The translations under genes and the position numbers were made by a program. The notes beneath the pieces were generated by a model, which worked only from the letters and a program-made list of their open reading frames with translations, was not told the origin of the DNA and ran no database searches. Of a stretch of 64,000 nucleotides of DNA, positions 38,151 through 48,589 are shown piece after piece; within the stretch, counting starts at the first letter, position 1, and every line of letters starts with the position of its first letter. The stretch is from Polytrichum commune (taxonomy: Eukaryota; Streptophyta; Polytrichopsida; Polytrichales; Polytrichaceae). Location: assembly GCA_950295325.1 (NCBI GenBank), contig OX485809.1, positions 10,044,001 to 10,108,000 on the forward strand, read 5' to 3'.

Positions 38151-40545
38151 GACACAAGTTGCCAATAAATATGCTCAATAATATCTTCCCCTTGCATACT
38201 AAAATGCAAAACTGTCTAGCATGGGCTTGTACTGACTTTAGAGTACTACAAATCTCATAGCCCAAGTCAACCTATACTTGCACAAAAGAGGAAGAAAAAT
38301 TGAGTCTTTGGCATTGCAGATTGGGCCACTTTCATGGAAAAAACAATGATGAGAATGATTGAAGCTAAAGAAGTGAAGGATCACCTCAGAGGCTATGAGG
38401 AAAACTTGCGAGGCTAAAGTTTCCCACACACCTTGAATGTATCAACTTGAATTTGTGCAGTTGATTGACATTCATGAGTGTGGACAACTAAAGGTAGCTT
38501 CACTTGGAGCAATTTGTTGTTTCGTAACTTTCATACACAATTACTCCATAATGACTTGATGTTCTTTAACAGAAGCAAGAGTGAGGTTCTTGATCACTTT
38601 TATCTTTAATTGCTCCCAGGGGGGGCATTCCAACGAACTTGGAAATTTCATACAACCCTCAATGTTGATGAGTCTATTAATATATTTGGGCATAATCGGT
38701 CATAAGCCTAATAATCTATAGGTGTTCAGAGTTCATTGACTGGATGAGGAGTGTCTCTCAAATCGAATTTCAATGTCATTTTTCCAGCAAGTTTAGTTTG
38801 GGGTGTTGCCCATACTGCTAAATATAGAATATACTACCAACACTTGCAAGCAAAATAACACTTGTTCAAGTCTCAGTAACCTTCGATGAGCTTCAAATGC
38901 ACTTTGGAGCACCATTCTCCTCCAAATTAAAATGAAATCTTATGAGACTCGCACATATCTATTCTTGCAAACTGAATAACACATCCATGAGATATAATAA
39001 ATTGCAGTGCATAGACAATATCAAGAATCCATAATTCCCCCTATGAAGAATCAAGTCACATGCTATCCACTGTATGTAGAAGTATCATTGAGTCTCAGCT
39101 AATGACTTCCCAATGCTATTACAATCTCACATTGAAGGTTCAAGGCGCAATACTTCCAGAGAAGAAATGTAGAAATCCAATTCATTACTCGCACCCACGA
39201 AAATATTTTCTTGTAGGTAAGGATCTTAAATTTCACTACAGGGGGATCAAAATGTAGTCGATTCAGCCTGTAGGGGCTCATATGTAATAGAGTCAAAAAC
39301 AACATAGTATCAACAAACTTTCAAAAAGTTGACCTCTTCTACAACTCTCAACTAAGTCCACCTAACCCAAGGCTCATTGGGTTTCAAGAATTAGTTTTCT
39401 TCTTATGCTTAGCGAGCCACAAAATCGGTGTTTACACCATGTGTACACTTCAATTTGAGAACTGGCCCCAGTCTATCTTTATCTATTCTTACCTCAAAGG
39501 CAAGATTCCTCGAAACCAGATAACATAAACCCCATGTACCAAAGATACAACCTTAGAGGAGTAAGATACACGGAAAGCATTACGATTTTTTTCTGCATGC
39601 TTTTTGACATAATACATTTTTGTTGCAAGAGCAAAAGGACAGCCAAGACACCCATCAAGACCCAAATCTAGTCCGAAGTGTGTAACGATATGCCATGAGC
39701 CACCAGTGCAGGCACCAAATTCTATTTTCTGTGTCATTTTACTCAATTAAGAGGGACTTGAAGGTGATTTTCGCCCCTCAGGTTAGAGGAAAAGCAATGC
39801 TGGAATAGAATGAGCCTCTTGAATCTAACCTAAACCCACAATATCTACAAGCTTGGCAGCACATTGGTGATAAACTATTTAGTTGCCCAAGACAAGAATT
39901 CAAGCAAGACCTGGTGCGCCATTTCCAGTAAATGAGAGGAATGTAACAACAAAGACTAGGCATTGTTCATCCTCTTCTAGTCAGCTGGGTAATGCCATAA
40001 TCTTATTCCCCAGATAAAACATCTCAAGCCCTAACCCTGTGAAATTTGCATACTTTGAGTATGTAAAGACTTGCTATGTAGCATTGACTTAATAATTTCC
40101 GGTGGGAAAAACAGTTGATTGTTTAAATCCTTCTGTCAGGTATGCAACGTACACACTACCCCCAACCCCTGTGGTGGAAGCAGACTTGTAAGACCTGCAA
40201 GTAGACATTGTATCTCTCCAGCAATATGCATATCAACAGAATGTTGACAGCTATGGTAACTTAAAGAACATTTTTCCGCGTCATCTTATATTTATGAAAA
40301 AATCTCAATGTCTGTCTTCCTGATGACCAAACCACCTCACAATTTACAACATATGCTGAACCTTTAAAGGATAACTTCCTTCTGGTGACAAGAGGTTTAG
40401 GGTTTAGAGCAAAAGGCAACTGCCTTTGCCCATAGTTCACAAAGAGACTTGGAATATGCTTATGAGAGAGCAAGTTCACCTGATGTTAGCTCCTTATTAA
40501 GAAATTATGGCAAGGGAGGAAGAGCATTGTTTTCCTCCTCATTCC
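38151..40545. other. Intergenic DNA with possible isolated exons
   Basis: No complete gene could be assembled. A - strand frame at about 39740-39495 starts ATGACACAG and ends before a consensus donor (GTAAGA); it encodes a hydrophobic-rich segment that I do not recognise. Another frame at about 40479-40261 follows an AG and has a transit-peptide-like composition. Neither could be joined to anything convincing. Confidence 0.3.
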
Positions 40546-41815
40546 TTATTCCTCAATTTTTTGCTTTTTGGGGAGGCAGAGTTTGTCATGGATGCTCTGG
40601 TAAATTGCTTGAACCTCCTCTTTAATTCGATGCCGTATCCCAGGAGCACGCACATCACTATCTGCAGTTAATGAAGCCAAGTGTTCCCGGCGCTTGTCCT
40701 CCTCACTCTGTGACAATCAGTAGACAGCTCAATAATTTGAGTTCAGATTTCTTGTTGCACAACTTTGCAGTTGAATGCTAAGTCCACCTTTAAAATTCAC
40801 CTACAGCAAATGGTGATTTGGTTTGACAAAGAACAGAAACACTTGACCTCTTGTCCAACTTTGCAATTTGTACTGTGATCCTAATCTTCATTGGGGGTAT
40901 GCTAAACCTCTGACGACTGGCAGGTGTTGTGAAAACTAACTTGAACTCACATTAGAGGATTCTGCAGCTCAAATGTCATTGAAGTCAAATGTAAAGTTGT
41001 TACAGATCAAGTAAAGATAACAACCAAATGCTTCAAATTTCAATCATCACTTCCACAAATGAAATCAGGAATCCAGTTGTAAAGTGCAGAATTGCTACAA
41101 ATTTTCAAATATTAGACTAAGCACAAAAGTACATGGTTTCCATGTATGCTATATACAGTGTGAGAATATGCACTCCACTCATGGACTTCTTTGAAGCCAG
41201 TTAATAATATAGAATCACTGCTCCAGTTGCAAAAAATCGTCAGATGAATACAGCTATCTCAGAGGAGGCCAAAAGCTGCCTGTTTTGTTAGTGTGTTTCA
41301 TGATGAACTTGCTTGGCACACTTTACAAAAATGACAGTGAGTGGAAAGCATATATTGGCATTATTCACAGCCTTCAATTTACCACGAAGGATCATCAGAC
41401 TCGTTCTATCATAAAGCAACAAGTTGATATGAATGTTGATGGTGAATTATGGTGACGATGTGATACTAGCAATCACCATAGCATCGGAACCAAAGAAAAG
41501 ATATGTACTGGACATATTTCCTTTCTGTAAGAAACTCTTGGTGAAACGTTCAGTTCAAGACTTGGAAAAAAATCCAATTACAGTATGTAGAGAGCCTGAA
41601 CCTTCACCACCTTGAATCTCTTAAGCAAGCATCTTGAATAGATTCTTGAGGTTCAAGAATGCGATTTCGTTAATGTCTCAAGAAAATGGAATTTGACAGC
41701 TGGTGTGTAAGCTAGAAGTGGTAAACAAATCGAAGGGAAGAGTGGTCATGAGCATACCGACCTTATGATGTTCGTGGTGGTGACCGATTTCTGTTGCGTC
41801 CCCGCTTGAAGCCAT
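40546..41815 (-). CDS. Small two-exon protein of unknown function, 71 aa
   Basis: Exon 1 is 41815-41762 (ATG in a strong AAAATGGCT context) and exon 2 is 40707-40546 (TAA), giving 71 residues in one frame. The N-terminus is histidine-rich (IGHHHEHHK). The rest is charged and probably helical (SEEDKRREHLASLTADSDVR, IRHRIKEEVQAIYQSIHDKL) with a lysine-rich end. No signal peptide or membrane segment. The acceptor is good (TGTCACAG); the donor (AAG then GTCGGT) is nonconsensus, and the better GTATGC four bases on would put a stop in frame. I do not recognise the family. An upstream acceptor (GTACAG at about 41890) suggests an intron in the 5' UTR. Confidence 0.55.
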
Positions 41816-42704
41816 TTTCCCCGAACCAAATCCAAGCAAAGTCAGTCACAGAATGAATAGAATCCTCGCAATCACGTTGCAAGTCCCTGTACATTTACAG
41901 ACGAAACTAATGAATTGGTTTCAAAATATCGCTTCTTCCCCAACCTTAACTTCTGAGTTTTCCGGATTGAGAGAGTCAGGTTAAGATCGACTTTTACACA
42001 TCCCGAGGGGAAAGAAAATTGTGGAAACTCAAGCACGTCTGCTGGTACTCAACTTTCTGACCTAAAAATCTCAACGTTGGGACAGATCGTCTGCAAAACT
42101 AAGTTCCGGATATCTTGGAGGGCAACTTGACAACCGTCACCATCATCAACAACTACAAAAAGTTTCCATCCGTCTTCCCTGTTTCCTATAACTACAAATG
42201 CAAAATTGCGTGAGGAAGCAATCAAATTGTGCTTTACCTTTTGACAAGGAGATCGTAGGCAGAAAAACAAAGAAGCGATCGAGGCTGAAAGAAGCGATTG
42301 AAATGGAAAGGCAAAGCTACCTGGCGTCGATGCTCCTCTGCTGCGAGAGAGGGAAATGATGAAGACGGAATAGAGAGGCAGGTGATTTGATGAATCGTCA
42401 ACACCACCAACCAACCCTAACTTGCAGTATGCCAAAATGAAGCAGCACCCCTAGACCTCAAGTTTGGTTTCAAAAATTTCTCTTGACCTCGGAAGGGGTT
42501 TTTGGGATTCAAAGTTCTGTAATCCTAGATCGACTACTTTGACCCTTGAAGCTTTTCTTTTTTTTCCAAAAAAAATTCTTTAATTGGTGTTACCATTGAC
42601 TAGATGATGTTGAAGTTCCTTTAGCCCACTTAGTATATACCTGGAACTCAGTCAAGTGAAATTTAATGTATATTAGTCAAATAGGACTTTGATGGCATTC
42701 AATG
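41816..42704 (-). promoter_or_regulatory. 5' leader/promoter of the small 71-aa gene
   Basis: A - strand open frame of about 128 codons (42435-42049) occupies the expected leader region. It has no recognisable domain and more likely reflects UTR composition. A donor-like GTAAAG at about 42238 and an acceptor near 41890 would fit a UTR intron. Confidence 0.3.
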
Positions 42705-42930
42705 AACAGGGAGAACCAACAGCTAGTTACAGCTGAACTGGTTGAGTTTGAGGAATAACCGGTTGGAGTTCAAGAGTTTGGGAAAATTACCAATCACTTT
42801 AGAGGAATCTATAGAATATACATCGATTTAATAAAGAAAAACGGAATGATCACGACATGTAACCCGTTGGACTTGGAAACACTAGGATGTTGACCGATTA
42901 TGCTTGAAAATCTCCCGGATACTAATGGCA
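42705..42930 (-). repeat. ACCGGTT dispersed repeat, copy 7
   Basis: GGGAGAACCAACAGCTAGTT, GAGGAATAACCGGTTGGAGT, CACTAGGATGTTGACCGATT and AATCTCCCGGA. Confidence 0.65.
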
Positions 42931-43878
42931 TTCTTTCTAGATGTTTCTCAAAATACTAAAGATACTTAATTTAAGCAATGGGACATGACAACATGTACGA
43001 AAGCTTGTACCCAAGTGTGTTTGAGCATTGGTGACCTCTTACAAACTTCAATTGCACTTTGAACCACTACATCGTGTTTCCGATTGACAAGAAGGTATTT
43101 TCATTTTGGTCCACACAATAAAACGAAATTGGATTCAAAGTTTGGGAACCTGAAAAGTAGCTACCAATGCATAGGGCCAAGATTATTATTTTATTAAAGT
43201 TAAAACCTAAGACAATTTCATTTTCTTTTCTTTTTCAAAATACTAGTTTGTCAAACTATACTCTTTCAGTATGAATGAATTTTTGATATTGACCATGGCC
43301 AAAATTGCCCAGCACATGTTTGCGGTCGAGCTTGGTCTTTTTTTTAAATGGAGATTTATGCAAAACTAGATGACTCCACATGGGAATTGGAGTGTGGAGG
43401 TAGGGCTTACAAACTTTGTGAAACACAAAACAACGGTATATAATGTTCCGATGGGTTCAATTGGCCATTTGAAGGCCACGAGCTTCTGAACTTAAAATTC
43501 TTGCGATGTTCACAATCTATTTGACAAAAGATCGATAAGAGATGTTGGGGGTAAATCACGGGACAAACTTGCTACGCATGTTGTCTACTAGAAACCATAC
43601 CAATTTTTAGTCCTCATATGTTGGCGCCAAATTAAGTTAGTGAAGCTTCATGGGCAGAGATGGCAACAAATGGCACCATAATTCTAATTAAGGCTAAAAA
43701 GATGCTTAAATAGGCACAAACTTCCTTCCTCTGCGAAGTGCCGGCCGGCCGCTTCATTCATTCATTCATAAATTGCCAACACCCAAGGAGGCTCACCGCC
43801 TTCAATCTGCTCAGGAGACCCAGCTAGCCGACCGGGATTCCAATCGCTACAACCAAATTGGGTAAACCAATTATTAAG
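42931..43878. other. Intergenic DNA without recognised features
   Basis: AT-rich with T-runs at 43210 and 43339; GGCCGGCCG at about 43741. Nothing coding recognised. Confidence 0.35.
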
Positions 43879-44230
43879 CTTCTTCTGTTTGTTCTGAAAG
43901 AATTAGTGCCCCGTGAGAGATTCAAGGCTTGTTGTTGTAATTTTGCAGGGTAGGTGGAAAGGAAGGGCACTATCACACTTACTCTCGATGCAGCATGGTA
44001 GTTCGCAGAAGATGCCTTAAACTTGATATACTCAATATGCTTATCGATCGTTAACCTTCTTCTGTTTGTTCTGGAAAAATTAGTGCCCCGTGAGAGATTC
44101 AAGGCTTGTTGTTGTAATTTTGCAGGGTAGGTGGAAAGGAAGGGCACTATCACACTTACTCTCGGTGCAGCATGGTAGTTGGCAGAAGATGCCTTAAACT
44201 TGATAGACTCAATATGCTCATCGCTCAACC
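43879..44230. repeat. 177-bp tandem duplication upstream of the methyltransferase
   Basis: Copy 1 is 43879-44055 and copy 2 44056-44230, over 90% identical by eye (CTTCTTCTGTTTGTTCTG, GTGCCCCGTGAGAGATTCAA, TTTTGCAGGGTAGGTGGAAA, CAGAAGATGCCTTAAACTTG). The period is 59 codons and a - strand frame stays open through both copies, but it resembles no known protein. Confidence 0.9.
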
Positions 44231-44284
44231 CATGGGTTTGTTTCATGGTGAGTGCATTCGGTTCGAAATGATCACGTCACTTGA

Positions 44285-44530
44285 CTTTCTCCTAGTCTTT
44301 TGTGTCTTGAGTTGGGCGAGCCGTGTGAGTATGGGCGACCATCTCTCACGGTCATGTTGTTCCCAATTATGACATCGGAGTGTCAGATTCTGCTCTCCGA
44401 TGATGCAATTCTACGTGACTCTCCAACTGAACTATGGCATGTTACCATTCTACTAGTCCTTTTGCGATTTGAGTTGGAGAGCCGTGTGAGAATGCACATT
44501 GTTCATATGAATCTGCTCTCGGAGGAATCA
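44285..44530. repeat. Imperfect tandem duplication in the methyltransferase promoter
   Basis: TTGAGTTGGGCGAGCCGTGT followed by GATTCTGCTCTCCGA recurs about 163 bp later as TTGAGTTGGAGAGCCGTGTG followed by AATCTGCTCTCGGA. Confidence 0.6.
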
Positions 44531-44621
44531 ATAAGTAGCTCTACTTCATCTTAACCATGGCCTGTTTGTGGCCAATTTTGCACAGATTCGGAATAGTTTG
44601 GGTGACAATATTCCTCCGGCG

Positions 44622-47189
44622 ATGGAGCAGTTGAATCTGACTTCACAGAATTGGGTGACGTCGTGGCAAGCGGAGGAGTACTCGAGGGTGAGGCCAAAGT
44701 ATCCGGACTCGATGTTCTCATTCTTGGCGTCGTTGACGGCATCGCACAAGGTCGCATGGGATGTGGGCACTGGCAATGGCCAAGCTGCAGTTGCGGTACG
44801 CCATCCTCCCTTGATTCCTTCTCTCACTCATATATTTTTAATTTTTGATCTTTTTGAAATATAAAAAGTTGTTTCCCTTGAGCATTTGAAGGGGATTCCA
44901 ATGCACCAAAGTAAGCCTTCTTTGAGTTCGGCGTGCAAAAGTGCAAAGGATTCAAAGTTTTACTGGTGGACATGATGTCCAAAACCATCACAAGAATATG
45001 ATGTGGCCCCACCCAACCTACAGTCATAGCTCGATGATGTTATGGTTCTCAAAAATCAAATATGTACTTATCATTATGCAAGATTTCAAGGTGTTGGTTT
45101 TGGGTGGGTTAATGGTTAAATGGCATGCTCTACCTCATGTGAATTTCAACAATGGAACACTACAACCTCGGGTTTGGATCTGTTCCAATTAATGCTTAAC
45201 ATGCACTTCACTAAGTTAAACCATCTCATTCCCGGTCCGGGGTGGCAACTATGATCCCCTTTGGAACATATCACTTTAACATGGTTAGGATGGCATAAAC
45301 CCATATATACCACATTGTTTAATATTGTATTTAGTGTCACATGATATTTTATGTCACTGTGGTAACTTTTCTAATGACACTTCTTATGAATAAGTTTACA
45401 ATTATTGTCATCACATGCTTACTTTTAGTTCATTCACTACCCAAAACCCTACTTGCTCTGCGGAGCTGTTGATGTGCAGTTGCATGTCTGCTCTTGCTCT
45501 AACACTTTCACGCTGGAATATTGTCATGGATGACTAAAATTTGGATGAAAAGTCACTTAGTAAGTGACAATAATTGCAACACTATAAATGTATAATGCCC
45601 AATTGTTTTTTTTACAAGGAATGACAAATAATGCTAAAGGTTTACATTAGAGTTATCCATTAACTCAACCAGAGTTTTAGTAGGGAGTTGGTTGTTTCGC
45701 ATGCATAACTTTCCATGTTTGGTAAGTTGTGGGTGCATGCTTGGAGTCAATGTGGAGGTTTGAACGAAGGACATTCCATATTGGTTCATTGGGTACCAAA
45801 CTCATTTTGACATGCCAAGAGACGCCAAAATGAGTTTGGTACCCAATGAACCAATATGGAATGTCCTTCGTTCAAACCTCCACATTGACTCCAAGCATGC
45901 ACCCACAACTTACCAAACATGGAAAGTTATGCATGCGAAACAACCAACTCCCTACTAAAACTCCGGTTGAGTTAAAGGATAACTCTATTTAGTGTGGTTC
46001 TCTTCCACTGTTTTTCGCTTGGTTCATAAAGAATGCCCTTTGACCCCTTGGTCTCATGGGAGTCCCCTCCCATGAAAGGCCTCTTAGGAATTAGGTTGAT
46101 GATGCTCACATAATAAGGGCAAGCCTAGTGACCTTGCACTTGCATTTGCGCCTTCTCATCTGCGATGCAGATGCAGGATAATGGCCCAGTCACCTTGCTA
46201 TACCCTAAAATTGGATGTAGAATAATACATGAAGTGCAAAACTCCCTGCATCTCGGCAAGATATGCAGGGAGCCTGCTATCAGCTAAGGACAAACAACTT
46301 CATGGCGGCCATTAACTAAAGACAGCTCAATATGGTAGGGCTGCATAAAACTATAGATCATTTTAGAGGAATTTATGATGAAAGCAATGCAAAATGAGTG
46401 GCAGTTTTGCAAGGATCTTGCATCTGCATTCTGGATGGAGGCCACTTGTCATTCCCGGATGCAGATCGAGATCCAGGAACGACTAGGCAATTGCTCTAAC
46501 ACGCACACTCCCTTGGTGAAAGAAACAAGCAGATCTCGGAGCACTTTGAGAAGGTCATCGCAACCGATGTGGCAGCGGAGCAGCTCAAGCACGCGGCGCA
46601 ACGGCCGACCATCACCTACACGCTCACTCCGCCCACGCTCACGAAAGCGGAGCTGGCTCGGATCGTTGGCCCCGAGGGCTCGGTGGACCTGGTGATTGTG
46701 GCCGAAGCCTTGCACTGGTTCGACCTCGACACGTTCTACGAGAATGTGAAACACGTGCTTCGCAAGCCCGGGGGTGTCTTTGCAGCGGTGGCTTACAAGC
46801 TGAGGCCCCAAGTGAGCGAGCCCGTCAACAAAGTCCTCGACAAACTCTACTCCGAGATGGAGTGGTCACCGCGCGTGCAATGGGTGGAGGACGAGTACAC
46901 CACCATTCCTTTCCCGTTCACGCCCTTGATGATGCCGCCGCAGGCTGCCTCGAACGATCATCGTAATGTTGGGACCGAAGATTCGTTTGAGCTCACCATG
47001 GATGCCAACCTGGAGGAGTTTCTGCGCTATGTCGAGACGTGGTCGGGCACGCAGACGGCCATCGCGAAAGGGTTGGATCCGTTGAACGAGAAGCGAAGGC
47101 GAAGATTTCATGAGGCGTGGGGGTCGCCGGAGATAGTTCGATGCTTGAGATGGCCATTGGTGGTGCGTGTGGGCACCGTGCCCGCTTGA
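44622..47189 (+). CDS. SAM-dependent methyltransferase (Methyltransf_11 class)
   Basis: Two exons, 44622-44795 and 46533-47189, 276 aa, ending TGA. The N-terminal [20 protein letters not shown] is typical of plant proteins annotated as DDB_G0268948-type methyltransferases, related to yeast trans-aconitate methyltransferase. SAM-binding motif I is [15 protein letters not shown] (residues 44-58), followed directly across the splice by [39 protein letters not shown] and [14 protein letters not shown] are motifs II and III. Length fits the family (about 260-280 aa). The substrate cannot be told. An in-frame ATG at 44568 would add 18 residues; I prefer 44622 because the family starts close to the EEYS block. 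The intron (1737 bp) is swollen by nested MITEs. Exon 2 is much GC-richer than its surroundings. Confidence 0.85.
45318..45995. mobile_element. CACTAAAT-type MITE, copy 7, split by a hairpin element
   Basis: AATATTGTATTTAGTGTCAC at 45321 and TTTTATGTCACTGTGGTAAC near 45349 follow the long subtype up to TTTACATT at 45648. The family sequence resumes after 45986 with ATTTAGTGTGG and is then truncated. It lies in the methyltransferase intron. Confidence 0.65.
45649..45986. mobile_element. Near-perfect 161-bp hairpin (foldback) MITE
   Basis: Arms 45649-45809 and 45826-45986 are exact-length reverse complements with only two mismatches by eye; the loop is 16 nt (ACATGCCAAGAGACGC). Ends are AGAGTTATCC. 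Flanks read ACATT and ATTTAG, and the undisturbed MITE sequence elsewhere is ACATTTAG, so the target duplication is the 3-bp ATT. It lies in the methyltransferase intron, so it would be transcribed with the gene. Confidence 0.9.
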
Positions 47190-48229
47190 TCAATCCCTCG
47201 TTGATCGATGTCCCGAAACGCGACTCTCAAGGTTACATGGATGAATCGTGCTGAAGAAGTAGGTGTGTGTTTGAGGTATCTTCTTCACATGTGATTTCTA
47301 GAATTGTTTCTCGTCTCCAAAAACACAATCAGAAAGAAAAGGAAAAAATACATTGATGGTTATTCTTTGTGTCTCGTGAGGTGTTCAGATGTCACAAGGA
47401 CAGTTTTGGCCATCTTGGTCGCTTGAAGGAAACATGGTGTTTAAAACATGCCATCACGCTATGTTTTGTCTAATGGTTTTAATCTATCATTTTGAGTTTC
47501 TCATCAAAACTGGAATGAGATTTGTGTTCATGATGAAATTTTATGAGCAATTACTTTGAAGTTCAATGAAGTTGATTGTAAAATGCTTGAGAAGGGAGGA
47601 AAGCTCAGTTCCAATCCCCAATTTCGGTTGCCAACTTTGCAAAGGGGGAGTCCACTAATTGGTGTTAAAAGATAAAGGGGGAGTGAATTGATTTAGGGTC
47701 GAATTTTGGATTTTGAAGTTTTCCTCCTTTAATTTTGAACAAGGAATACAATGTGGATATGGTCCGGATATATATATGTTCAATCATTTGATACGGATGA
47801 TGAGGAACTTTTGATGAGCCTGCCCAAGGACAAGGATTGTTGGGTTGTAGAGAGGATGGGAGAGGGATGTCATAACACACAACCTCAAGGAAGAAACCAA
47901 AGAGGACTAACAAGGAGAAACTTATATATAGGCCGATGGTGGAGACTCCACATTTGAACACAATGTTAAGCATGTATCTTGTTGAGCTCGTAAGTTTGAA
48001 GAATATTCACGAGGAAATAAAAAGGTTACCCAGTTAATACCAGTGGTGCTTTGGAGGAACTTATGGGAGAAATATCAAGTAGAATTATCCTATCTAACCT
48101 GTTGATAGAGAATACTACGAAAGATCAATTGAGAGATGAATTGAAAAACAACAAAAGTGTGAATGCAAGTGAGAAACCCATAGGAAGTATTGTGCTATAA
48201 AATGACAGTTTTTTTGAAGAAACTTAGGG
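47190..48229. other. Intergenic region with methyltransferase 3' UTR
   Basis: No gene recognised. The 3' UTR of the methyltransferase must begin here. Confidence 0.4.
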
Positions 48230-48482
48230 ACTAAACAACCATGCGAACAGGAATGTCCTCAAGTGTTGCCAAAACAGTGTGGATGAGGTTAATGCTTGAT
48301 GTTTGATGCTTGTTTAGAGATTGATGTTTGATGCTTGATGATAGGTGCAAGAGGTTGATGCATAAGACCACTTGTAGAGATAGATTGCTCGAGAATAATT
48401 GTTTGAGTTGACATTTGAGGCTTGTTGTAGTGATAGCTTGTTTGAAGTTACTTGTGAGAGGTTGATGCTTGAGGCTAGTCAT
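48230..48482. repeat. Degenerate GATGCTTGAGGTTGATG minisatellite
   Basis: Many imperfect copies of a TTGATGCTTGA-like unit of 15-25 bp (GTTTGATGCTTG, GAGGTTGATGCATAAG, GAGGTTGATGCTTGAGGC). Low-complexity frames here are not genes. Confidence 0.7.
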
Positions 48483-48589
48483 TTTTTGTATGTATGTGAT
48501 AAATGGCAGTGAGTGAGACTTGTATCCTAGTTAACTTCTATGGAAGTGTGAGCATGTACTATACCCGTACATTTTACTGCAATAAGTAA

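Noticed and set aside
42049-42435. 128-codon frame on the - strand ahead of the 71-aa gene
   Set aside because: No domain or compatible splice partner; it sits where the leader of the 71-aa gene is expected.
48231-48482. 83-codon low-complexity frame
   Set aside because: It is a translation of a degenerate minisatellite.
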